Part shown: positions 50,940 to 63,900 of the stretch, in pieces | Layout: each line of letters opens with the position of its first letter | How positions within the stretch are numbered: the first letter of the stretch is position 1 | Origin: Stenopsyche tienmushanensis | Taxonomy: Eukaryota > Arthropoda > Insecta > Trichoptera > Stenopsychidae | Direction: 5' to 3' | Assembly: GCA_008973525.1 (NCBI GenBank) | Contig: WACJ01000550.1 | Span: forward strand, 1,364,001-1,428,000 | Length of the DNA stretch: 64,000 bases | The notes under the pieces: model-generated | The model's database searches: none | Told to the model about the DNA's origin: nothing | Seen by the model: the letters and a program-made list of their open reading frames with translations, nothing else | Program-made: the position numbers and the translations under genes

Positions 50940-51173
50940 TTATTATAACATTTAACGTTAAATGTAAGATTTATATTTAATGTTTAAGATAAAAAATAAA
51001 TATTTCATTATTGAACACAATTCATTTAAATAGAATTCTGTTGCTTCTGAGATATTTTTTTTAAATTTATGTGGTTTATTATTTTACAGTCAACATGTTA
51101 TAATATTTGAATATTGGAAGTCGATTTCTGGTTTTGATTAAATTTAATTAAAATGTTGAATATTTTGCAAGTA
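50940..51173. other. spacer between pogo copy C and mariner
   Basis: AT-rich, 234 bases, with no feature recognised. Confidence 0.4.
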
Positions 51174-52000
51174 TAAGATTGTCCAATAAGTTTCTTTCGC
51201 AAATGAACACAGATCTAATCATAGTCATGGCTGAAGAAAACCCGCGATATAGTGTTCGCGAAATAGCTAACAAGTAAGAAAATTCACGAAAATTCGTCCA
51301 TAATCATCTAATAAAATTGGGCTACATCAATCGTTCAGATGTGTGGACTTCCTCATGAACTGACTGACTCAAATAAACTTCAGCGTATTTCAACATGTGA
51401 ACTTCTTTTCCAACGACATAATAGCCAACCTTTTTTGAAGAGATTTGTCACTGGAGATGAAAGTTGGATACTCTATGAGAATATCCAACGTAAACGGTCT
51501 TAGGCCAAGGGTACAGAAGCTTTAACTGTAGCTAATCCTGGCCTACATCCAAAAAAGTTTAGCTATGCCTTTGGTGGGACTGGAAGGGAGTAGTTTATTA
51601 TGAGCTACTTCAAAAAGGCGAAACGATCAATTCAACAAAATATTGTTTCCAACTAGACAATCTAAAAGATGCAATTGCCAGAAAACGGCCAAAATTAGCA
51701 ACAAACGAGGCGTTGTTTTTCATCACGATATCGCCAGGCCTCATGTGTCTTTGCTCGTCAGAAATAAATGATTATCATTTGACTGGGATGTTTTACCTCA
51801 TCCTCCATACTCTCCGAACATTGCCCCTTCAGATTTTTATTTATTTCTTTCATTGAAAAATTCTTTACATGGTAAAAAAATTAATTCAAAAAATGATATA
51901 AAAATGTACCTTGATCAATATTTTGCCAACAAACCTGGGAAATTTTGGCAATAAACCTTAGCTGGTTTAAATGTGTATCATAGTTTGATAGTCGTGGATT
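51174..52000 (+). pseudogene. mariner element fossil (mauritiana/cecropia-like) with 5' terminal repeat
   Basis: The 5' inverted terminal repeat is visible (ttgtccaataagtttctttc from 51179) after TA at 51172-51173. Coding similarity then starts late: MAEENPRYSVREIANK stands where the second helix-turn-helix begins, so about 100 N-terminal residues are deleted. Next come LIKLGYINRSDVW, KLQRISTCELLFQRH and VTGDESWILYENIQRK, with the first catalytic Asp codon at 51456. After a TAG, KGVVYYELLQKGETIN follows in another frame. The second Asp lies in HHDIARPH (codon 51727) and the third in APSD (codon 51832). They are 105 bases apart, which keeps the D34D spacing of mariners, with one TGA in between. 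SPD is SPN here, but the catalytic Asp is kept. Similarity ends near FANKPGKFWQ (51954). No 3' terminal repeat was found. Confidence 0.88.
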
Positions 52001-55000
52001 TAATTATGATTTTTTAGTAGTATTGATGTTTAAAAGTGTATTTGAAACATGTTCGTAAAGTCGTATGATTCTATTAAGCGGGGAGCATTGTCGAGGTATG
52101 ATGACCCGAAAAACCACCGACGGTAGGAGCGTTCCTTCCTGTTGTATCATGAGATTTCAAAAGCTGAATTGTGGCAGGGGTGCGAAGGTAATACAGCGAG
52201 GATGGATATAATTTATGTATGACAATGGTACGGAAGAGGAAGTAGGCCGAGAAATGGCGGCCTGCTGAACATAGCTGGGCAAATAAGCGTCAACGTTTCA
52301 ACGCCGGCATGCTCGACTCGTTGACGTCAACGCCACCAATGTCCGAATTCAGACCTGATATATGACCAGTCGCTCAGATGAATTCCCTCACGAACTGATA
52401 TTTTTTTCGATATCGAGTATGGGGTTGAAGCCCAAAATGAATACCATACAGAGAATTCGCCGGGGTGGAAAATTTCTTGACGTAAACACAAAACATGGCG
52501 CTCGGGTGTGAAGCGTTACGCCGAAAATGGACGAGGAAAAATTGACGTTCAAGTATGAATTCAATTGATTTGTGAATCGATGTGATGAAAAGAAAATGAA
52601 CTTTTAAAAGTCTATTGAATTTAATTATCATCTAATCTTAGAAGAATAATACTATGCATAGCTATTAAAAATATGATGTATTGCATAATTTGAAAAGTGA
52701 AGGACAAAGTTAGATTGATAATCAAAGTCACTGTGATGAGATAATTAGGATTGGTCGAAGTAAATCTATTTGACAACTAAGTTGCAAAATAAGGGAGCAA
52801 CTCAAATTACCCTAGTTGATACTGCAAATCGAGACGTATCAGATGCAAGAGCTGATTTGTATAAAGGAAATTTCCTTTCAAAGATCATCAACATACATCT
52901 CGAAAGCTAATGTGTATACGACTAAGGAACCAAGAGATAATTAAAGTGTATTTTACCTGAAGGGATTAAATGTATCTTGCAATTGCAATCACAAGTAGAT
53001 TAAATTTTAATTTTATTAATTATTATAGATAATCGTTTTTTCAAGCATATTAAATAGCATTTAGATTCTTCTCTCCTAAGATAAGATGCGGGTGATCTCC
53101 ATACGAAACTATTATATACTGAATCTTTGTTAAAATGGAGATCTTAGTTCTAAACCAATGCCTCTTTGATTATAAATTTTAGGGTTAATTTGGAAAAATT
53201 ATGCAAGGACATTGTAAAGAGGATCTTTTTAGAGTAGGGGATATATAATTATTTTAAAATAATATTTTAATTGTTGTTACATATTCAGTCACTCATGAGC
53301 GATTCACGTAAGTATTTAGTTTTTAAGTTGCAAAAGAACAATTAATAGTATATGAATATAATATTAAAAAATCATCAAACGTTGAACGAATTAAAATCTA
53401 GCATGGAATAATATAAGCAAATTGTTGATAATAACAATGTTTTTATGATGTAAATTAAATAATTGATAGAAAATTATTCCCGTGGGAACAATCAAATTCA
53501 ACATTTCAAAGCTGAATTCAATGCAACTTCACTTGCATTTATTGCAGTCTCTTTTAATTATGAACCAAGCCGATTTAATCAAAACTATAATTACAAATTT
53601 ATTATTTAGTCCTCTTTTCTGTTAAAGTAGCAGTTTTATGTTATTTTATTAATGTAGTTTTATCTTTTAATATTACAAATAAAATTAAAAAAATTAAGTA
53701 TCATGTAATTTTTTGCTAGAATGAGCCGAAAATGTTCAAAAATATATAATTGGTCGCTCTCCTGCAATAAAACATATTATGTACTTAATAAATGCAATTT
53801 TACGTTGTTAATGACTTCATGGAAAGATCCATTGAATAATAATTGATCGTTTAATAGTGAAATTTGATTTTACGATATTTTTAGATTATAAATTGGATTT
53901 GAATGCTTTAAACAGGATACAAGATGATCAGTCTTTATTAAAAAAAAAATCAAAATTCAAGTCTATCGATACCATTATGTACTCAAATGTGTTTTTATTG
54001 CAGATTTATTTCAAATGTTCGCGTTTCAATGTAAGAAGAAAGAGATTTTCGTCTTATGAAAAGGCTTCGCGTAAAAAAATATATTGATTTATTTCAATTG
54101 ATAGGGAAAATATTGAAAACGCACAAAAACTGAAAAACCACATGCCCTTCGGAAAGATCAAATACCAAACCCTCCGAAGGAAAACTAATGCTTTTTTATC
54201 TCGCTGATTGGAAAATTGTGGAAATTGCCTCCGATTTTCAGACTAGACGTGGGCCTTTCGCTGCAACCCGATGTGGAGTAAATTTAATAAAGGCTCACCG
54301 AATCAGGAAAACTTGGAACTGGCAATCGGATAATTCGATCCGGATATATTCGGGCATGAGATATTCATTTTTTTATTGAAGCCATGGGCACGAGGGGTGA
54401 CAGAAATGTTCGCGAAGAAAAAAAAATCATAAGATGGAAACGAGTTTTTTTCTCGCACTCTTGAGACCGGGGCTTTGAATACATACGAAAGAAAAGAAGA
54501 CGCTTTTCCGAGAGAAAAAATCCAAGTAATATGCTTTAATATAAGGTTTGGCAATAAAGACGACAATGAAATTTGGGACATCGGAGTAAAACGGAGCAGT
54601 TCTTAATGGTTATTAACTTTGTACTACTTACGATTTTTTCTCTTACGCATACAAATACGTCGATTATGAACTGACTGATTTGTATGGAAATTGATGATTA
54701 AGAAATTTTTGCTACATTTTTTTTTTAAGAAAAAAAATCCACATTTTCATTGCCGTTTAATAATAGCAACTTAATATTTTGATATTTAAAAGTTTCAAAT
54801 GCGAATAAATAAAAAACCTTTCCGTTCAAATACAATTGGCGTTAATAATGGTTATCGGCTTGGTATCAATCGCAATTTATTGCTAACAAAGAAAAGGATT
54901 CTATACGAAATCAAATTTAATAGCACCTTCGCAGATACACATATTTATTGAAGTCTCTACATCCCCATATAATAATATATTTCTATACAATTTCCTGTTT

Positions 55001-55249
55001 TATTGACATAAAAAGAAGATCTATTATTGAAACAATGGAATTCATTCGTGAATATTTTTTCATCAATATTTGACAATGATCGTTTTCGCACAAATACTTT
55101 TATACGTTTATGTCTTCGAGTATAACAACTTTCACTGGAAGATGTTTCATAATTTTAAAAGATTTTATCTGCAATAGACGGACTATTGTTAATGTTTAGT
55201 GATTGATGTAGGATAGTGATGTTAACTGGGATTTTAATCGAAGAGATTT
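52001..55249. other. mixed stretch with GC-richer blocks at 52080-52520 and 54100-54560
   Basis: The first block has a 14-bp palindrome with a full CRE (listed separately) and an 85-codon minus frame (52374-52631) I do not recognise. The second carries unrecognised frames of 63 (+) and 92 (-) codons at 54188-54581. Either block could be regulatory. The rest is AT-rich and empty. Confidence 0.35.
52319..52332. promoter_or_regulatory. 14-bp palindrome containing a full CRE (TGACGTCA)
   Basis: CGTTGACGTCAACG is an exact palindrome with TGACGTCA (52322-52329) at its centre, the consensus of CREB/ATF-type bZIP proteins. About 30 bases upstream gcgtcaacgtttcaacgcc (from 52287) repeats the GTCAACG half twice, so the region has three related half-sites. 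Because octopamine receptors alter cAMP, a CRE in this locus is suggestive, but linkage is inference and the site is 39 kb from the last recognised exon. Confidence 0.35.
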
Positions 55250-55398
55250 GAGGCTTTATAAATATGGACTGAGGTTAAACCAAAGTTACACCTACACCGG
55301 TCAGCATTCGGGTCAAATTTCCACCCCGGGGATTCGATCGTGGGAAAACCCAAGGTTTATCCATTGACATAGTAGACCACTAGACCATTTGTCTCCGA
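55250..55398 (-). mobile_element. probable tRNA-derived SINE
   Basis: On the minus strand from about 55398, an A-box-like TGGTCTAGTGG (55377-55387) is followed 36 bases on by a B-box-like CGATCGAATCC (55330-55340, 9 of 11 to GGTTCGANTCC). The A-box wording is that of tRNA-Glu/Asp genes. The region does not fold into a proper tRNA: the arm before the B box does not pair. This points to a tRNA-derived SINE head or a tRNA pseudogene rather than a working gene. The 3' body down to about 55250 is uncertain, and no poly-A or repeat tail was identified. Confidence 0.5.
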
Positions 55399-57699
55399 AA
55401 AGCTCAACCGTACGCATAAGCCCTGGGACTTAAGCCACGTACTTTGTTTATATGTCGCTTTTGGCTAAGTGTAGTCTGAGATGTTGTTTGCTGCCCTCCA
55501 ATGTGTGTGATTCGTTATCAACGTTTGAAATATACGTCTGGGGTGGTGGGATTTTATAGATAGACCCCTATAATGTATTAAGCAATTCTTGGTATTTTCT
55601 TAAAAATGCGATATCAACAAATCCATCTTTAATATTTACATACATATGGTCAAATTTGACAGTTTCTTATTTCATGTTGATATTATATTTTTACATATGT
55701 TATTTTTATTAGAAAGCTGTCACACATATTTTTCCTTTCCCAAACTTTTTGCGCTTTAAAATATTGGAAACTACTTTTGTATCCTTTTTTCTTAAAGAAG
55801 AAAAAGTTGAAAATTCGTACAGTTATGAAATGTGAAAATAAAGCATTGCAGACAGATAAAACATTAATGGTGTATTTTGTTTTCATATTACCATACAACA
55901 GAGTATGAAATTAGCTACGAAATTTTGTTCTAGTATCTTTAACCTCACGAGAAGTCACACAATTAACCAGAATCAATTATGAGTAATGATCAACCAAAAA
56001 ATTCCGTTGAGTCAAATCAATCTCAAAATGCATATGAATTTTTGTTGATGTTTGATGTTGATGTTGGAGTCTTGGAAGAATGAGGTTGCCATGTAATCTT
56101 GTCAGCGTATAGTACACCAGGCATCATATAGATGCTAGTAAATGCTGTAAATGAAATTTTCCAATGCGATAAGAGTGATGCTCGTGTATAATTATCAAAA
56201 CAAACGTCTATTCTTAAAACAATACGGGCAAAAAGGCTTTGTGAAAGCGTAACACATGTGCCAGGCCAAAACTAGCAGTAACATTACAAAAGGCGATAAG
56301 AGCGATATCGGAACGAACGTGAAGCTTCGAGAACAATCTGAAAATTATTGCGATAGGTTGGGTGTAAAAGAGGCTTAGAGAGCCACAGTGAGTTACTTTT
56401 TTAAGTTTAGTTTATAATTCTCAGAGTCAGTTTTAATCTCCATTTAGTCAGGCCAACTCTAAGGAACCGACCGAACGTCTTGGACACGAGAAGGCCTAGT
56501 CTTTCAGCGACTAGATTCTTTGATCTCTTAAATATGGTCCTTACCTTGGTATAATACTAAAGTCAACAGTTGTATTTTTTTGGTCCTTGGTTTCCCTTTT
56601 ATTTGGACTTTTTCTACGAACTGATTGTGAACGAAGCCAGAGGGCCATCCATTTAGTAGCGTAAACCCCAGGGCGGGGTGCGGCTATGGGACTGCGCCCG
56701 AAGTCCCACCCTCACGTTACGATATTATCAAGCAAATAATATATACTTATCCAGCTGAAATCGTTAAAGTGAAAAAATAGAAAAGTTTGGAAGTTTGCGT
56801 TATGTTATCTTCTCGTCAAAAAAATGATTCATTTTTGAATCTTATTGTAAGATGTGATATAAACAGGATTAAATACAATAAAAATACATGTCCAGTACAG
56901 TAGTTAATCAAGGACAAACCATTAAAATAATATAAACAATCTAAGGTGCGACATTTATCAAAAGAAGTCGATGTGAGTATTTCCAGGTTTTTAGATCACA
57001 TGACAGAATAATCAATCGCTGAAATGACAAAAAGTGTATTGGCAATCTAGATACATACTGTTTCTTGTATTTATAAAAAAATAGCAAACTTTTTTGTTGT
57101 TGTTGTAAATTTCATAATTGACGACCTCATGCATTATATAATATATTTTTTGCATTAATACATTATTATGCATATTTTTGATGTGGCAAAGAATCATATT
57201 ATCAAGTAGTGATTTGGAAGCAACTTATTTACAACATTTGGTGGGAATCTCATTTATCGATAGCTACATTCTAGTGTTTGTTATCTGCAAAAGAAAGCTG
57301 CTTAAACCGTTTGTATAGACTGTGAAGCTCACAGCGAAAAAAGATTAAGGTTTCGTTTATACGACGATTTTGTACTGAGGTGCACTTGCGCAAGGCCTTA
57401 AGTGGTCATCTGAAAACTGCTACGATTCAAGCTGTGTACCAGTATATTTTTAAAACACACAAAACTAATTTTAGATAATGGCTTTAAGACGACGTCATTG
57501 GAGCGTTAGCACCTCCCGAGGGGATGCTGGCGTGTCTAAAAACTTTGAGGGGCATTTAGATCATTTGGGGGTCGTTAATAATAATATTTGATCACCTGAT
57601 GCGACATTTGAAGTATGTAGAATTCACCATTTTTGTTTTTAAATTAGGTCAGTGAAAAAAACTTGTATCATAATAGTTTGGAGTAAATTGATTCATTAA
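55399..57699. other. AT-rich stretch; nothing recognised
   Basis: A GC-richer patch at 56620-56720 (gtaaaccccagggcggggtg and following) and another at 57480-57560 lack ORFs and look like repeat debris I cannot place. The 71-codon minus frame 55683-55898 is unrecognised. Confidence 0.4.
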
Positions 57700-57930
57700 A
57701 ACTTGAGATATGATGTCAACCGTGTTGAAAAAAGTAGTTTCGAGAAAAACGGGTTAAAAGATTTCATTATAGTAGGACCGGCCAAGTTGCCGCATCACTA
57801 AAATAGTTATTAACTCCGTAAATAGTTGGAATTTTGGAAATTTTCTTTATGAAATTAAAAAAAAGAAAAATAAATGTTTTGAAAAAACCGCATAACTTCG
57901 ATTTCGCTCGCATAAAAAGAGGTTTGAGTG
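57700..57930 (-). mobile_element. pogo/Tigger-like fossil, copy D (right part)
   Basis: It shares gagaaaaacg, the aagttgccgcatcactaaaa word (copy C: gccgcctcattaaaatag) and the right end aaaaagaggtttgagtg with copy C, in the same order and orientation. The end at 57930 is followed directly by TA (57931-57932), the expected flank. The left half is not recognisable, so this copy is truncated or rearranged. Confidence 0.65.
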
Positions 57931-57932
57931 TA

Positions 57933-60900
57933 CTTTTATATGAAATATTGAACTATTGCGTAAATTTATGTATACGCTCTTATGATCATAAAATACTTAT
58001 TCATATCTTTTTAAATAAACAATTGTAACGATGCTTCTGTTGTTGGTTTTTTTTAAATTAAATATATGGTTTGCTTCAATCGTATCAGTTATATGATCGA
58101 TCATTGATTCTTAGTCAACTTGTATGATTAAACACTTTCTAACTATCAATAACTAGAGCTTTTTTCTTCTTTTCTTCTGCTGTTGCGTTCAATATATTTT
58201 AAAATTAAGAACTTTTTATACTTGAAGAAATATTTATATTTTGAATTGCATGGATTCCTACGTATGCCATCTTGAAGCTTTCCATATATAAAATATCGAG
58301 CAATACATAAATATGACATGATCCGGTCATAAAATGTCGATAAAAGAAATGGCATAAATGGCAATTGAGTTCATTGGGAGCATAAATCGTTTCATATCAT
58401 TTGCCCGAAAAAATAAATATACATTATTCTGCAATAAGTTTAAATATCATAAATACACGATTTCATAGGGTTAATATGATTTGGCTCGAAAGGTTCATAA
58501 TTTCTTCTCAAAATTTTTATCACCCGCAAGGGATGGGTATCGTAATAATACATCGTTTCTTTTCCTTATCTTTGCACCGTAAATGTGTGAGTTCCTGTAT
58601 GAATTTTTACATATAATACATCCACACTGCCATTATATTAAATCGGAGTTTTATTGTCGGAATTATATGGTGTCTGATACATAATCATAAAAGCAAGTGA
58701 GTCTCATAAAATAATATTTTATTATTTTGATAAGATTATGTTGAACTGTGCGAGTGTGAAGCTCTTATATTTATAGGCGTGTATGATTCCCAACAGTGCG
58801 TATACTTAAAGCACATTAAAAGGATATTTCATTAAACATCTCTTCGTTAAAAGTTTTGTCGTGTAAGAATTTTTCCATTGGATGAATGTTCTAAATTTTA
58901 TGTGACCTCTTCGAATATACGAAACGTTTACGTATGAGATTTTCCTATTCGTACTCTTCGTCTGGGGCTGTTTCATCAGCCAGTGGTCAGCGCAATGGCA
59001 ATTTTGATTTTATTGCCCTGCAATAAATACTATAAAAATCCAGTAAAGATATAAGTTCAATCTGGTGTTCTCAGACTGGCTTAAATTTCAAAGACTTTTC
59101 TTATCTGGGAGCAGGGATCTTTCCAAAAGAAAGCGCTCTTGACAAAAGTTTATGGATTTTCTATAATGGCTGACTAGAAAAATAAACCTTAATGTAACGA
59201 TATATTAAAAAATAAATAATATTATAGCATTGGCAATGGTACCGATATTATGCATAAATATATTTTCAAATTTTAAATAACTTTATTTATGGAATGCTTT
59301 GAAATGGAAACATCACAGGCTGGGAAGAAGTTAATATTAAGAAGTCGGAAATTATAACAATTAGTTCTGAGATAAATTTGCTTGCTGTTTTAGCTCAAGG
59401 GGGATGAATCAAAGTGTAGTAAATTCTCAGACGATAGATAACAACAGCAAATATTTTAAGAAAAGTTTTGCTATAAGCTATTCTAAATGATGATTGTTAG
59501 GAATAATTTAAATTTTAATTCATTTTCACACAAAATTGTCTTCCGTTGTATGGAATGTTACATTATTTTTGGTAATTATTTTGAACTTTCCAATCTTAAA
59601 ATAAATTGCAATGATCAAAACGTTCTTCTTATTAAGTTATCATATATTATTAGAAATTATCATTATTATTGAATTATTGTTGTAAATTTATTTACTCATC
59701 TCTGATATCTATGTATTAGGAACTCTACACGATTTTTATAATCATCATGCTGAGAATGAATTGAGGTGGTCAATTGGAAATATTTATACTTTATAATCCT
59801 GATTTGCATCCGTTTTCATATAATTAAAGTTATTATTAATTATGTCATCGGTCTATCATTTAAAGGTAGATAGCCTTGTCTGATTTTATTAATTGAGTCA
59901 AAACTTACTATTTATGTATGAGAGAACTGGAATTAATTTACATTGAGCCTTTCAATCGAAAATCTTAATATTCCTGAGCTCAAAATACGATCTTATTTAA
60001 AACTATTTTGTTATATAAAAATAATATTAAATAGCTTTGAAGTAAAAGGGATATTAAATTTAAACTGCAATAATAGCCAGGGAGTATTTTGAGCTTAAGT
60101 TTTCCCTAAAAATTGTTATTTATGTGTCCCGTGTAATATCAAAAACCCTAACATAATTAGCTATTTATTTATTTATATTATTATATTTTAAGTAAGAATA
60201 TTTTATTAAATTTGCTAGATTTTACTTTCAAAAATTGAAATAATTTTGATTTCGGCCAGTATGGCATTGACCCACAAATGTATAGATAGTAGACTCTCAT
60301 TTTTCAATTGGCTATAAAATTTAATTAGTCTTTTAAGCTAAAATTAATTATGTTGATGTTGTATCAAACTTCATACGAAAATTCGAGTTTCCACAGCTAA
60401 TAAATATCATACATTAAATATATTATCGTTATGTTTGGAATATTACCATGGGTCAAATTAGAAGTGTATTTATGATGCCTTATTTGATGGAAAGCTCAAG
60501 AACACCGAACATATTTATTATATGACATTTCATGTAATTCGTTTTCATTTAGTGTAAATGCTTTTTGCATGCTAGCTTAAAGGTTCAGTCATTTATTACA
60601 AGTAATTAGCTTAAAACGTGGGTTGGGCTCTTGTTGCATTCTATAGGTCATATGACGGGAAAGAAAGGAGCAACTTATTTCGTTGCTGTCAAAAAAGCTC
60701 ATGAAATATTCATTAAGGCTAATTAAATTCGCGATATTGTGATTCTTTAGCAGCATTGTGTGATATTCATTTTACATGACAAAATCTCTGATATTAAGTT
60801 ATTTGCGAGCGTTTTTTTTTTCTTAGAAAATAACCATAAAAGAGAGCGTATTTATCTTTGAATTATGTAGGTTTTCTGTTAACCCCATGCCGGGCTTTTT

Positions 60901-63900
60901 TTTGTCGAAAGAAAGACTTTTTATGCCTGACAACTTAGGAAATCAGATTGATGGATTAAACTGTTATTTTTTTTATCGTTTGGAGTTTTTTTTATACACA
61001 TTCACTTTATGGTTTATCCATTTTAAGTGTATTTCATTGAGTGAATCGGTTCTTTACCGACGATTATTCAATTATAATGGATGACGTTGGCTTTTAAATA
61101 AAAGCAACCTATACAATATATTAGCTTAATCCTACTGAAGTAACAAATATTTGGATGATATTATTAAATAAATCGAATTGTGGAATAATAAGGGTTGTTT
61201 TCAGCTGCAGGGTATTGTATTGCATGAAAGTTTAAATTTCATTACAAGTAACTGAGGATCCGCATAAAAGCTTCCTTTACAATGAGCTTCGAAAGACGCA
61301 TTATCAGAAGATTGCACACAAAGGAATAGTTAAGGGATGAAACCAGTACCTGCATCTACTTTAACTGTCTAAAGAAAACTTTGACATAGTGCAGATTAGA
61401 TGAAACTTAATAATACTCTTGGGCGTACTTAAGTCAAATATAGCATCTTGTAACACTCCTAGACATAATATTAGGATTGTCACACGACAATATCTCTCAG
61501 CAATCTTTTGTCGTATAACCCTGGATGCAAACGCTCTGCTAAATTGAAGGATCATGTTATTTTAATAATACAGATTTAAAAACATATTAAATATTATGTC
61601 GTCACTGAAAATAATATTTACAACACCATTCTGGGGTATCACATTTACCAAAACCCGAGAGTCGGTTTATTTCACAATAGTTCTTGTATATTTATGGCAG
61701 GGTTCATAGAAACTGCGATTAAACTGTTTTCGGCATTTTACACTCTGCGTAAGGGTCATAGTTAACAAAACAAGGTCCACTATAAACGAATTTGAATAGA
61801 ACCTTATTCGTATGAAAATTGAATACAAATGTGTGACTCAACGAAAAAAAATCTCAAATTTAATATCTAGTCATTTTGGTCATTTGAGTCGTTACATAAT
61901 AAAATACGATTTGAATAATAAAAATTAATGTTAAATAAATCCAAAATATGAGATATTTTGGTTCTTAAATTTTTCAAATATTTTGCTTTATTTATAGTCT
62001 GGAGTAATGAAATATAATGTATGATTCAATTTTAATAGGACTATGCAGCTAGGGAGCTTCCATGTTTATCTTATATCTCTCTATTTTATTAATATTCTAT
62101 TAAAATCAAAGGGATTCTTTGCGTCGTTATAATTCAGTTATTATACCTTTGCGTCAAAGTTATTGGTTAAATAAATTATAAGCTGCATGATTAATTAGAC
62201 AATGATCTATTGCTATTAATATGGTTCATTTTAAAGGTTTTCACTCAGTAATTTGCCTTTTTATTAATTTTGTAAGCGTAATAATTTTAATTATACAAAA
62301 TTGGGCTCAATAATATAAATTACGCTAAAAAATGAATTTATAATCTTCAAGTCATGTTGAAATTTTGAGGTGCAGATAAATATCTATTTGCATGAATGTC
62401 TCTCACATGCTACATTCGGATTTATCCCACTCAAAAAATATAACAATGCAAAATTAATTTATCTCAATATCGTGAATAGACCTTTCTATTATTAGTTTTA
62501 TTGACATAGTGGTATAATTAGATTCTGGACTCGAATCATACTGGTTTGGACTCAAGTATCAATATTTCTGATTGATCGACTCGATTCAGATTTACCCAGA
62601 TTTTTTTTTATCTAAAAAGTAAATATAATACAGAGGTGATTGATTAAGCCATATAAAGGCACACATGAGTGACTGGAAGTTTTAAATACTGATTTCCCTT
62701 CTTTTAACAACCCTTATTTAAATAATCCAATGTGGAAAGTAATTAAAACATAGTACATTTACCTATTAAATTTATTCAAACTCTAAATCAAAGAAGCTAT
62801 AAAATTACTACTCATGGCTGAAAAAATATTTTTGCAGCAATTAAAAGGGTTGATGCTCAAAAATGGGAATTGTAGATTTAAATTTTTCACGTGGTATAAA
62901 AATAGTACCCATTATGCTATGCTAACGACCGGCACGTGTGCTATCTTTATTTAAAATATAATATAAACGATTTATGAAAGCGAACCGAACAAGGTAACGA
63001 GGAGAGTTGAAGACGTGTTCTTCGTTATTTTTTTGCAAATTTTTCCGCCCTCAAAACGAGATTTGAAAATTCGAGTTTTGATGAACCATTTGGCGTTGTA
63101 ATAATGCAAAACGATCGATGGTGCGGTTCTTTGATAGGCGGAGAATTTTGTAATTCCCATTGGATCCGGTTTTTCCTAGTACAAGTTGAAACAATCATTA
63201 ATCTATTATTGTACATACATCTCGAATGGTTTATGAGCGAATCAATCTGCATACACCGGAAATTCGTTACAATGCATCGATCGTACGAATCGTCGCTCCA
63301 CAATATGAAGTAACTAGATTTTATTGCTTCATAAAACTTCATGAATTACAAGTACAGCTTGCTTATAATGTAAATAAAACACGATAGGGAAATGATCACA
63401 AATCAGTTTTATTTAACGATGTTGTGTAAGACTTATTCTATCAATTGAGTCTTGTTGAATCTTCGATAATAACGTTCGAGTAATATCGTGAATGTGAGGA
63501 TTTTTTTGGGGATAGCTTTGATTTTGTGGCTCCCACAACATAGTTCTTTTTAAAATTGTGATCACATCTTCGTGTATTCTTACCGCGACTTGCTTGTCCG
63601 TCACATTACTTGCTACTTACATTACTCCTAAAGTATAATTCAAATATATAATCGCTTAACATTAAAGTAAAGATTTACTGTGGCCCAAAGTATGTTTGAG
63701 TATTTGCCAGCAGCTAACCGAAAACAAACTCGTAATAAAATTTTAACGTTCGAAATTAGTGTTATACATTCCGGTGTAATAATATAAATTTTTGAGGTTG
63801 TTGCACAGTTTTAATACCCCGTCTACAATTTAAGTACCATAAAACACCAGTCGTAAAGCGACCAGTAAAATAAATACGATGGATACGTGATTTGCACTAG

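Noticed and set aside
63025..63342. 105-codon minus frame and the plus frame over the same bases as genes.
   Set aside because: Mutual overlap on opposite strands, no recognisable domain; most likely chance in a slightly GC-richer patch.
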